NCBI GenBank assembly: GCA_002886105.1
Contig: CP025776.1
Location: forward strand, 2,294,001 to 2,358,000
DNA length: 64,000 bases
Origin: Enterobacter sp. EA-1
GTDB taxonomy: Bacteria > Pseudomonadota > Gammaproteobacteria > Enterobacterales > Enterobacteriaceae
Direction of reading: 5' to 3'
This document shows, one piece after another, positions 25,441 to 35,194 of this stretch (positions are counted from its first letter, which is position 1; each line of letters opens with the position of its first letter). Below the pieces are notes generated by a model. That model did no database searches, was not told where the DNA came from, and saw only the letters and a list, made by a program, of their open reading frames with translations. Position numbers and translations under genes: made by a program.

Positions 25441-25589
25441 GCGCCTTTAGCGCGTTATTCGATAGATTGTCGCTATTGCAAGCGGCCTGTGGTGCATAAG
25501 GTCGTAGTAAGCTGCGTTGAAACGCAGCATATGTCGGGAAGGCAGCAGTAAAGCAGTCGCAAGGAAGCATGCAGTGGCGGAGGTAAAAG

Positions 25590-26290
25590 ATGTTAACGCG
25601 TGATTTCTTGCTCAAGGCCGATTGTAAAACGGCGTTTGGCGATATAGAGGCATCGCTATTGTGGTCGGCGGAACAACGGGCGGCATCCCTGGCTGCCACG
25701 CTTGCCTGCCGTCCGGATGACGGCCCGGTATGGATTTTTGGTTATGGTTCGCTGATGTGGAACCCGGCGCTGGAGTTTGACGAATCCTGCACCGGAACGC
25801 TGGTGGGTTGGCATCGCGCATTCTGTTTGCGCCTGACCGCCGGACGCGGGACGGCTTGCCAACCGGGGCGTATGCTTGCACTGAAAGAGGGCGGTCGCAC
25901 CACCGGCGTGGCGTATCGCTTGCCAGCACAGACGCTTGAAGAGGAGCTGGGCCTGCTGTGGAAGCGTGAGATGATCACCGGTTGCTACATGCCGAGCTGG
26001 TGCAAACTCACTCGACGATGGTCGTCATGTTAATGCGCTGGTGTTTATCATGGATCCCCGCCATCCCCTGTATGAGTCTGATACCCGCGCGCAGATCATC
26101 GCGCCGCTGATTGCCGCCGCCAGCGGGCCGCTGGGCACCAACGCGCAATATCTCTTCTCGCTTGAGGCAGGAACTGATCAAGCTTGGCATGCATGACGAT
26201 TGTCTGAATGAGCTGGTAGGGAAAGTGCGGGGCTGCTGGAAGAAGAAAAACCGGTGCCCGGACCTGCAACCCTTTGGTTTTGCCTGCTAA
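25590..26290 (+). CDS. chaC: Glutathione-specific gamma-glutamylcyclotransferase ChaC
   Basis: Cleaves glutathione to 5-oxoproline and Cys-Gly; about 231 residues. MLTRDFLLKADCKTAFGDIE start, the substrate loop VWIFGYGSLMWNPALEF (YGSL motif), AFCLRLTAGRGT, GGRTTGVAYRLP and LLWKREMITGCY; the C-terminus in the corrected frame ends GFAC at 26290. Breaks: 26013, 26167, 26230. Follows chaB by 150 bp. Confidence 0.95.
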
Positions 26291-26302
26291 CGGTTGCGGA
26301 GA

Positions 26303-26546
26303 TTACGCCGCAACGTAGCTGATTGAGTGCTCAAGCGACTGGCTGTGGCTATCGATCAGCACACTCCAGATGCCGCTGTAAGGAACCGCCAGATAGGCGC
26401 TTGCAGTTCTGTACGCTTAAGATATCCGTCTGTGTCTGAGAAGATTGAGTCTTCTCGCTCATCAGATGGATATGACAACTCTCAGAACAACGAACAACGA
26501 CCGTATCTCCGCCAAATAACTTCAAACTTGCCTTTACCAACGCCAT
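26303..26546 (-). CDS. DUF1883-like small protein
   Basis: About 80 residues on the minus strand. ATG at 26546 gives MALVKASLKLFGGDTVVVRC, SESCHIHLMSEK, and in the corrected frame near the end YLAVPYSGIWSVLID and HSQSLEHSISYVAA, with TAA at 26303. The pattern 'GDxVxVxCSxxCxxxLM ... VPYSGxW' resembles DUF1883 domain proteins, a small beta-sandwich of unknown function. Breaks near 26395 and 26440. Not present at this position in E. coli. Convergent with chaC with only 12 bp between. Confidence 0.6.
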
Positions 26547-26759
26547 TTTCAACCCCGTAGTTGTTAAACAACGCGCTCCTTGCTGGAACAATCCCGTGCG
26601 TGATTTTGTTCACAATTCACTCATTGCATAACACCAAAGGGAAGGGGGTTAAAATGCTGATTTCGATCAACTAATGACGTAACGATTAAACAAAATGACA
26701 TTGTTCGGTGGGGAAAGAGGTCGGCGCGAAAAATTGTGGTTAAAACGCGCCGACAAAGA

Positions 26760-28544
26760 TTAAATGCGGAAATGACCCGCTGTTTCAGCGAGCTCACCCG
26801 CTTGCGAGCGCAGTGCGCCGGCAGCGGCCGCAGACTCGATCACCAGCTCGGCGTTTTGCTGCACCATGCGATCCAGATCGATAACAGCATGATTTATCTC
26901 CTGAATGCCTTTCATTTGCTCGCTGGTCGCCACCGTTATTTCCCGCATGATCACCGACACGCTATCAATGCTGGTGACAATGTCGGTCATACTTTCACCC
27001 GCCAGCCGCACAAAGCGCGAACCCGTCGCCACGCTGTCGGTGGTGGAATCAATCAGCGTTTTGATCTCTTTCGCCGCCCGCTGCGGCTTGCCAGATTGCG
27101 TACTTCACCGGCAACCACGGCGAACCCGCGCCCTTGCTCACCGGCGCGCGCCGCTTCAACAGAGGCGTTCAGTGCCGGGGATATTGGTCTGGAAGGCAAT
27201 TCCGTCGATCACGCTGGTGATATCGCCGATTTTCGCGGAGGCCACTTCAATGGACTGCATCGTGTTGATAGCCACCGGGTTCACCACCTGTCCCCCGCGG
27301 GATGCGGCTTCGGATGCGACATGAGCCCTGGTTATTCGCACACCGGGCCGCCGCATCGGTTGATTGCGCGACGGATGCGGTGATCTGCTCCACAGCGCTG
27401 GCGGTTTCACGCAGGCTGGAGGCGGCCTGTTCCGTACGGCCAGAGAGATCCCCGGGTTCCCGGCTGCAATCTCTTGTGCGGCTTGCTGCACAGAGTTACT
27501 GGAGTCGCGCAGTTTACCCATCACTACCGAAAGCTTGTCGCTGAAAGCGTTAAACGCCTGAGCGATTTGCGATACCTCGTCGTTGCCATCGGTCGGCAGT
27601 CGCTGGGAGAGATCGTTGGTTCCGCTGCTGATAGCATTCATGGCATCACGGACGGTCAGGAGGCGTTTAAGCAGCGTCGAGACAATCCAGTGCATAATCG
27701 CGCCGGTGATTAACAGCAACACGATCAGCGAAATTGCAGAGGCTTTTAACTGTGCACGTAAGCCGGCAGTGGAATCAGCGCTATCCAGTGCGACAACCAG
27801 AACCCAGTTTGTCCCTTTGACCTGACTTGCCAGCAGTTCTTTCTGCTCACCAGCATAGACCCCGGATACCGGTTTGCCGCTGCGCAAATCGGCGAAGCTG
27901 ACGCCACTAATGGCATCGGTGAAAGGCTTCATCGTCAGCTTGTCATTTCCGGCGGCAATGATGGTACCGTCGCTGGCAAGCAGCATACCGCTGCTGTTCG
28001 GTGTCGGGCTGATGCCTTTAACGTTGGCCACGACGCTGTCCATCGAGACGTCGCCTGCCACCACGCCTTTGAGCGTGCGTTCTCTTGACCGGGACGGCGA
28101 AAGTGACCACCAGAGCACCGGTGCTGGCATCCACATAGGGAGCGGTGACCACAGGCGCATCCGCTTTGACGACCTGCTGATACCATGGACGAATCGTCGG
28201 ATCATAATCAGGGGAACGCCGCCGGTCGGAGAATTTCGCGGTTTTCGTGTCATAGCCAACATAAACATTAATGAAACCCCGGCGTGTGCAATCTGTTTGA
28301 AGACCGGCACGGGATCGTCGTTCAGGGCAACGCTTTGCAGCGAGGCGATCATATTTGTTTTGGTGGCAATCCAGTCGGCAATCGCAATGCTGTGACTGGC
28401 GCTGGTGCTGGAGAGGATATTTTGCTGAGTTTGCTGGTTGTGCTGGCTGGTTACCTGATAATTGATGATGGTGTTAAGAAGCAAAGCGATAACGAGGCAT
28501 CCCGCTGTCGCCGCAATAATACGGGCTTTAATTGATCTGAACAT
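26760..28544 (-). CDS. Methyl-accepting chemotaxis protein with dCache sensor
   Basis: Chemoreceptor of about 590 residues: [20 protein letters not shown] with the first membrane helix; a long periplasmic double-Cache domain ([71 protein letters not shown]); second helix [24 protein letters not shown]; signalling tip [19 protein letters not shown]; the C-terminus is a plain AETAGHFRI without an NWETF tether. Breaks: 27090, 27178, 27310-27345, 27453, 28075-28300. Inserted between chaC and ychN relative to E. coli. Ligand unknown; dCache domains often bind amino acids or organic acids. Confidence 0.92.
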
Positions 28545-28652
28545 TTTTATAGTACCTGCTGTGTTGTCTTTAGGGGCTATCGGCAATACAGCAGGTAAAC
28601 TTGATGACGTAAGGTCATCCATAAGAAAAAAAATATTAAACTCGCCGCAATA

Positions 28653-29006
28653 TTAGAAAGTTAATACTTTATCCGCTGCCAGCGTCCATTGGGCCAGTTC
28701 GACCAGCGTGCCGATCTCCACACCGTCAACCAGCGGCAGCGTGGTGATACCACGCCCGTCGGTACAGGTTTTACACAATTTCACCGGCACCTGCTGCGCC
28801 GTTAAGATCTCCAGCATCTGCTGGATGTTATAGCCTTCGGCCGGTTTTTGTCCGCGCAGCCCGGCGGTGACCGCGTCGGACATCAAGAACAATTTCAGAT
28901 TAAGCTCCGCGTTCTGTTCACGCAGGGCAATGGCCAGACGCAGACTGTTAAACAGTGATTCGCTACCGTAGGCGGCGCCGTTAGCCACAATGACGATTTT
29001 TTGCAT
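28653..29006 (-). CDS. ychN: DsrE-family protein YchN
   Basis: 117-residue DsrE/TusD-like protein: MQKIVIVANGAAYGSESLFN start, FLMSDAVTAGLRGQKPAEGY, then the conserved Cys pair in VKLCKTCTDGRGIT, ending LAQWTLAADKVLTF. Intact frame. The E. coli protein is a hexamer of unknown role, possibly in sulphur transfer. The internal ATG at 29006 is preferred to longer in-frame starts because it matches E. coli and is preceded by GGGAGTGA. Confidence 0.95.
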   Translation of the reverse strand: MQKIVIVANGAAYGSESLFNSLRLAIALREQNAELNLKLFLMSDAVTAGLRGQKPAEGYNIQQMLEILTAQQVPVKLCKTCTDGRGITTLPLVDGVEIGTLVELAQWTLAADKVLTF

Positions 29007-29254
29007 CTTCACTCCCTCGATAAAAGTGCGCAGCGTCGACGCCGCGCTGAAGACGTTTATGCTACTGCGACACCGTCGCAGGGGAAGGGCGTCGGGATAA
29101 AGAGTGTGCATGACCGATCACACTGCCGTTGCGTTCGGCCGGGAACGATAAGGATCTTCCTCGGAATGTCGTCTGCGGCTGCAAAGGCGGGCTAAAAACG
29201 TTACCCTTAAAAGGTGTTTAACCCGCAACGGGATGGATCATAATCAGTGCCGTG

Positions 29255-30665
29255 ATGCGTAACGTCATTCATTCCTCGATCATTTTACTCCTCGCAATGT
29301 TGCTGGCAGGCGCTTCTGTCAGTGCCCGGCAAAACCGTTTTGTACAGCAAGCGGAAAATCCCTTTGATAACAACGGTGATGGCTTGCCAGATCTGGGGTA
29401 TGGCACCCGAAAACAGTGCGCAGGAAAAACATTTCGCCGAAATGGCGAAAGCCTTTGGTGAAGCCAGCATGACCGATAATGGCCTGACGACTGGCGAGCA
29501 GGCGCGTCAGTTTGCCTTTGGGCAGATACGGGATGTGGTCAACGATGAAGTGAGCCAGAAGGTGGAATCCCGGCTATCGCCGTGGGGGGAACGCCACGGT
29601 TGATCTGAACGTTGATAATGAAGGCAATTTTACCGGCAGTCACGGGGACTGGTTCCTGCCACTGCAGGATAATAACCGTTATCTCACACCCGGAGCATGC
29701 TGGGGTTAACGCAACAGGATGGCCAGGCAATGCGGGCATCGGGCAGCGCTGGATATCCGGAGAGTGGTTACTGGGCTACAACACGTTTTACGACACGCTG
29801 CTCGATGATAATCAGGGCCGCGCAGGACTGGGTGCTGAAGCCCTGGGGCGAGTATCTGCGTTTTTCTGCTAATTACTATCAACCGCTGAGCAACTGGGAT
29901 GACCAAACCGCGACGCTGCAACAGCGCATGGCGCGTGGCTATGACGTTACGGCGCAGGCGAGGCTACCGTTTTACCAGCAACTGAACACCAGCGTTAGCC
30001 TTGAGCAATATTTTGGCGACAGTGTCGATCTGTTCGATACCGGAACCGGTTATCACAACCCGGTGGCGGTAAAACTGGGTCTGAATTATACCCCGGTGCC
30101 GCTGGTGACGCTGACCGCGGAGCACAAGCAAGGGGAGAGCGGTGCAAGTCAGAATGACCTCGGACTGAAAGTCAATTATCGCTTTGGCGTCCCGCTCTGG
30201 GAAGCAACTCTCCGCCAGTGAAGTGGCAGAAAGTCGCTCGCTACGCGGCAGCCGCTATGACAGTCCGACGCGCAATATGGCTCCGGTGTTTGAGTATCGC
30301 CAGCGGAAGACATTGTCGGTGTTTCTGGCCACGCCGCCATGGGACTTACAGCCGGGTGAGACCGTAGAACTGAAATTGCAGATTAACAGCGTGCACGGCA
30401 TCCGTTCGATAACTGGCAGGGCGATACGCAGGTTTTGAGCCTGACACCGCCTGCTGACGGTCACAGCGCAGAAGGCTGGACTCTGATTATGCCGCGTTGG
30501 GACAGTGCGGAAGGGGCAACCAATCGCTGGACGCTCTCAGCGCTGGTGGAGGATGGTAAAGGGCAGCGCGTCATGTCCAATACCATCGAACTGAAACTGA
30601 CTGAACCGGTCATTGCACCCCAGACAGAGGAAAGTGCGGGCTGGGCGCCACCAGACCCGCAGTGA
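29255..30665 (+). CDS. ychO: Inverse autotransporter/invasin-like protein YchO
   Basis: About 465 residues. Signal peptide [39 protein letters not shown]; an intimin-type beta-barrel ([83 protein letters not shown]) and a C-terminal Ig-like stretch ([20 protein letters not shown]). Breaks at 29401, 29590, 29685, 29737 ([12 protein letters not shown]), 29853, 30196, 30410. Sits in the outer membrane. Its TGA is immediately followed by the narL stop on the opposite strand, with no terminator between. Confidence 0.95.
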
Positions 30666-31315
30666 TCAGAAAATACGTTCTGGTGAACCCATACAGCAGC
30701 TTCCACGCGGGACTTCAGTTTCATTTTCTTCAGCATATGTTTGACGTGGACTTTGACGGTACTTTCGGTGATATCCAGACGGCGGGCGATCATCTTATTC
30801 GGCAGCCCTTGCGCAATCAGTTTGAGGATATCGCGTTCACGCGGCGTCAGTTGGGTTATATCGCGATCAGTCGTCGCCCGGTTGGCGCGCAGGCTGGCTG
30901 CCAGCACCGGCGTGAGCGCTTCGCTTAATACCATCTCTCCGGCGGCGGCCTGCTGCAGGGCTTTGAGCAGATCTTCCGGTTCCATATCTTTCAGTAAGTA
31001 ACCATCGGCACCGCGTTTCAGTGCCGTGACCACATCTTCTTCATGGTTGGAGACGCTGAACACCACGATACGCCCGGAGAGCGTTTTTTCCCGTAGTTTA
31101 TCCAGCGTTTCCAGCCCGTTCATGCCCGGCATATTGAGATCCAGTAAAATCAGGTCCGGATCCAGTGATTCCGCCAGCTCAATGCCTTGCTCCCCGTTGC
31201 TCGCTTCGCCAGCTACGGTGATATCCGGCGCCATGCTAATTAACTGTTTAACACCGGTTCGCAGCATTGGATGATCGTCGATCAGGAGGATAGTTGCCGG
31301 TTCCTGATTACTCAT
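30666..31315 (-). CDS. narL: Nitrate/nitrite response regulator NarL
   Basis: 216-residue response regulator: receiver domain ([20 protein letters not shown]; phosphoacceptor Asp in [14 protein letters not shown]) and LuxR-type helix-turn-helix ([40 protein letters not shown]). The natural end VHQERIF, TGA at 30666, is hidden by a lost G in CCAGG near 30687, which makes the apparent ORF run on into ychO. Controls nitrate reductase and other anaerobic genes. Its ATG overlaps the narX stop by four bases. Confidence 0.97.
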
Positions 31316-33111
31316 GGTTATCTCCTTGCATGGATGAGAGAAATTTCTCTGGAATAAAGGTTACGACCACTTCAGTGCCGCCGGATTCGACCGGACGTAC
31401 CGGCAGTCGCCGCGCAGACTTTGTGCGCGGTCACGCATAATGATCAATCCATAATGGTTGGTCCGTTCAGCATTAACCGGGATGCCGCAACCGTTGTCGC
31501 TGATGCGTAATATTACCCGGTTTTCCTGCTGTTGCACTGCAACACTGACCGACGTCGCGCCAGCGTGTTTTAATGCGTTGCTGAGCGCCTCGCGGGCGAT
31601 CTGCAACAGGTGAATCGCCTGATGCGATGGCACCAGTCTGGGCGGCAACTGATAATCAAGCCGCACTCGGAAACCGAGCCGCTCGCTGAACTCCCCGGCA
31701 GCTTGACTCCAGCGCCGGGCGCAGTCCTCGTTCGGTTAATTGTAAACGGAAGGTGGTCAACAGTTCACGTAATTGCGCCCATGACGTATTGAGTTCATTA
31801 CGGATTTGCCCTAACAGATGCCGACTGTTCTCCGGCAAATCATCCCCCTGCATTTGCAGGCAACTGACCTGCATCTTCATACAGGAGAGCGACTGGGCGA
31901 TCGAGTCATGCAGTTCGCGAGCAATCGTGGCGCGCTCTTCCATCATCATCAGTTGCTGCTGGCGGTCCTGATGTCTGTCCAGCGCCAGCGTCGCGGTCAG
32001 TTGTTCAACCAGCGTATCCACCAGTTGCTGCTGATCGTGACTTAAATGGCGACCCGGCGGCAGCGTGGCTAACAGCAAGCCGTACTGCATATGGGCGTCC
32101 GCCAGCCGCCATTTTAGCGTGGTGCCCACACTGGAAAGCGTTGGAAGGGTGCCACGCGGGCACAAATGGCAGCCTTTGTCATCGCAACTGGCATTGGACT
32201 GGCAGGTAAATTCCACGGTGATTTTCCTCGTCTTCCATATCGTACACGCGCAGTTCAAGATCGTGCAGCAGTGTTAAATTCTGTAAGCCATTGAGGACGG
32301 GCGAGAGACGTTCACAGAGCGGAATGCGCGAATGCAGTCTGTGGTTGGCTTGCCATAAAAAAGAGAGGATCTGATTTTTCTGCTCAAGACCGGCAGTTTT
32401 TTTCTTGAACGCGCTGCTCCAGTACGGCGTAGCTCTCCGCCAACTCGGCGGACATATTATTCAGCGCTTCGCCCAGTGTCGCCATCTCGTTGCGCCCGCT
32501 GATGCTTGCACGCTGGGTAAAATCACGGTGGCTCACAGCGCGCGCCATTTGCAAAAGTTGCTGCCACGGACGGAGTAGACGAGCCCGCAGCCAGACCACC
32601 GCGAACAGCAGCAATAATCCCATCAGCAACGCCATCAGCCGGTGCAGGATCACGACCCGTTCAATGCGCTGCTCGGTGCTGTGATCGAATGCGGTGACCA
32701 GTTGATCGATGCGACCAACGAAAATGGCGATCGTACTGGCGACTTCACTGGGTTGCTGCGCGCCTTTAATCGCCGGGATCACGTCACTGTGCCAGTAACG
32801 TTGGAGTTCAGCGAGTTGCTGCTGTTGACCGTCACGCGCGGCGGCTTTCGCCAGTTCCGGGGCTAAACGCCGTTTGCTCCATCTCGTCTATCAGGTATTG
32901 CTCATCTTCATGCAGGGGAATGGCGGAAAGCAGGCGGTAGCTTTGCATGCGCAGCGAACCGGCTTTATTAATCGCGTGCGCGCTGCCCTGAACCCCTTGC
33001 ACCAGCCAGCCGGAAATAGCCATCCCTGCCACGCCGATGGCAGTGGACAACAGCATGATCAGCGCCAGTTGATTAACCAGCGTAAGCGGTGAGAAAAAGG
33101 CGTTTTAGCAT
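31312..33111 (-). CDS. narX: Nitrate/nitrite sensor histidine kinase NarX
   Basis: About 598 residues. The N-terminal helix [21 protein letters not shown]-box-type sensor segment [20 protein letters not shown] followed by RMQSYRLL; second membrane segment [24 protein letters not shown]; Cys-rich central GAF-like region ([12 protein letters not shown]); phosphoacceptor His in [20 protein letters not shown]; ATPase domain [14 protein letters not shown] and DNGCGIP. Breaks: 31395, 31690-31725, 32215, 32395, 32770 and 32870. Phosphorylates NarL in nitrate. Confidence 0.96.
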
Positions 33112-33414
33112 AAGCAATGAAAGCTCCTGAGCCGCTACCGGTGCGGATGACGCTATTGTCAGCTATCGCACAGTATACCCATACCCCCAAGGTGTTACCT
33201 CTTTATTGCCGGCTGGGTAGCATTGGGTGGAACGAACAGAGTAGTGAAGGGCAGCACCGTGAAAAACCACATCTTTTTACCCCTTTACGCTACTCATAAA
33301 TGAGCATGCTGTTTTTTGCCCGTGGAAAGGGCTGCTTTTCCTTTGATTTATATCAACTTGCTCACGCTATAAAAACTAATGTTGCAGGTATCAAACCGAT
33401 CAATAGAGGTGTTT
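33112..33414. promoter_or_regulatory. narX-narK divergent control region with FNR and NarL sites
   Basis: A 303-bp divergent promoter region. It holds a perfect FNR box (TTGAT TTAT ATCAA, 33343-33356) and several NarL heptamers of the TACYYMT type: TACCCAT at 33176, TACCTCT at 33196, TACCCCT at 33278, TACTCAT at 33291. A candidate narK -10 (TAATGT) lies at 33377-33382, placing the FNR box close to -41.5, the usual class II position. Confidence 0.85.
33343..33356 (+). promoter_or_regulatory. FNR box of narK
   Basis: TTGATTTATATCAA matches the FNR consensus TTGAT-N4-ATCAA exactly, about 40 bp before the expected narK transcription start. Indicates anaerobic activation. Confidence 0.9.
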
Positions 33415-34818
33415 ATGCAGCACTCATCCATCCCGGAAAAGAGTACGTCCACGAGTCATTACTGAGTGGCGTCCTGAAGAACCGGCATTCTGGCAGCAAC
33501 AAGGGCAGCGTATTGCCAGCCGCAACCTGTGGATTTCCGTTCCCTGCCTGCTTCTGGCATTTTGTGTCTGGATGCTTTTTAGCGCAGTGGCCGTTAATCT
33601 CCCCAAAGTAGGATTTCAGTTTACTACCGACCAGTTATTTTTATTGACTGCGTTGCCGTCAGTCTCCGGCGCTGTTACGCGTTCCTTACTCTTTTATGGT
33701 GCCTGTCTTCGGTGGTCGTCGCTGGACGGCGTTCAGTACCGGCATCATGATTATCCCGTGCGTGGCTTGGCATTGCGGTGCAGGATCCCACCACGCCGTA
33801 CAGCACCTTCATCATTATCTCCCTGCTCTGCGGTCTGGCTGGCGCGAACTTTGCCTCCAGTATGGCGAACATCAGCTTTTTTCTTTCCGAAACAGAAACA
33901 GGGCGGTGCGCTGGGCATCAACGGCGGTTTGGGGAATCTCGGTGTCAGCGTGATGCAGTTAATTGCGCCGCTGGCCGTTTCGTTCTCCATTTTCGCAGCG
34001 TTTGGCGCAACCGGCACTACCCAGCCAGATGGCTCGACGCTGTATCTGGAAAATGCGGCACGGGTATGGGTCCCTCTGCTGGTGGTCTGTACGCTGGCGG
34101 CACCGGTTTGGGATGAACGAACTGGCGACGTCTAAAGCCTCTTTGCGCGCGCAATTACCGGTGCTGAAGCGTTCACATTTGTGGATCATGAGCTTCCTGT
34201 ATCTGGCAACGTTCGGCTCGTTTATCGGCTTTTCTGCCGGGTTTGCCATGTTGTCGAAAACCCAGTTCCCGGAAGTGCAGGTTCTGCATTTCGCGTTCTT
34301 TGGACCGTTAGTGGGTGCGCTGGCGCGTTCCGCGGGCGGGGCCATTTCCGATCGTCTGGGAGGAACTCGCGTCACGTTGGTGAACTTCGTGGTGATGGCG
34401 ATATTCAGTGCGTTGCTGTTCCTGACGTTGCCTTCAGGTGGGACAGGAGGCAATTTCACGGCGTTCTTCTGCGTTTTCCTCGTGCTGTTCATGACGGCGG
34501 GTCTGGGGAGCGGTTCGACTTTCCAGATGATTTCGATCACCTTCCGTAAAATGACCATGGAACGTGTACAAAAGCTGGCGGCACCGAGATCGAAGCCATG
34601 CGCGAAGCCGCAACGGGAAACCACGCAGCGGCGCTGGGTTTTATTTCGGCAATTGGCGCGATTGGCGGGTTCTTTATTCCTAAAGCATTTGGCACGTCAC
34701 TGGCGTTAACCGGCTCTCCGGCAGGCGCAATGAAAGTGTTCCTCGTGTTCTATGTGGCCTGTGTGGTGATCACCGGGCGATATATGGACGTAAAAACAAT
34801 AAACGCAGCAACTGTTGA
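33415..34818 (+). CDS. narK: Nitrate/nitrite antiporter NarK
   Basis: Twelve-helix MFS nitrate/nitrite antiporter of about 467 residues. RNLWISVPCLLLAFCVWMLF; nitrate signature stretches ANFASSMANISFFFPKQKQG and GGLGNLGVSVMQL in the first half and GLGSGSTFQMISITFRKMTM in the second. The natural C-terminus WAIYGRKNNKRSNC ends at 34818. Breaks: 33465, 33680, 33770, 33893, 34110, 34573 and 34771 (VITWAIY: CCTGG read as CCGGG). Imports nitrate for NarG and exports nitrite. Confidence 0.97.
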
Positions 34819-34826
34819 TTATCCTT

Positions 34827-34852
34827 GCGCGGTGACGAGCCGCGCTTTTTTG
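34827..34852 (+). terminator. Terminator of narK
   Basis: GCGCGG / CCGCGC stem with loop TGACGAG followed by TTTTTT, nine bases after the narK stop codon. Confidence 0.88.
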
Positions 34853-35194
34853 TTTCTTAATTAGTTACAACATACTTTTTTGTTTTTGTTGTTGCCTGCT
34901 GCGGAAGACCCAGTGAATTGTTCGGTCAACCCGGGGCATCTACCCCTTAATACCTCGCGCGCGACAAAGCAACATATAATTTCGCCATGCAATGAATAAA
35001 ATCCTTATTTATCATTAAGATAAAAATAGAAAATGATAACTCTTTGGGAGTACTCCGTCATTTTGACGCCGAAATGAAGATCTGACGGCCGATCGCCATC
35101 AATTCTCTTTGTCTTTGTGGGGTTACCTTCGCGACAAATCCAGCAATGTCGATTTAGCAAGAGAGCCGAACAGGCTCCTACAGGAGAACACCCG
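34853..35194 (+). promoter_or_regulatory. narGHJI promoter region
   Basis: About 340 bp between narK and narG. Contains NarL-like heptamers (TACCCCT near 34949, followed by a second TACC), an AT-rich stretch near 34970-35035 suitable for IHF bending, and an imperfect FNR-like box at 35089-35102 (CCGAT-N4-ATCAA, two mismatches in the left half). CAGGAG at 35181-35186 is the narG ribosome-binding site. Confidence 0.6.

Noticed and set aside
27156-28622. A long chemoreceptor ORF starting at 28622
   Set aside because: The first 26 codons lie upstream of the natural start MFRSIK; the ATG at 28544 fits the membrane helix and family alignment better.
30461-31315. NarL with a C-terminal extension of about 70 residues
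   Set aside because: The extension is antisense ychO sequence; restoring one G in CCAGG gives the normal end VHQERIF and a stop at 30666.
33959-34624. 221-residue minus-strand ORF opposite narK
   Set aside because: Antisense shadow of narK with no independent support.
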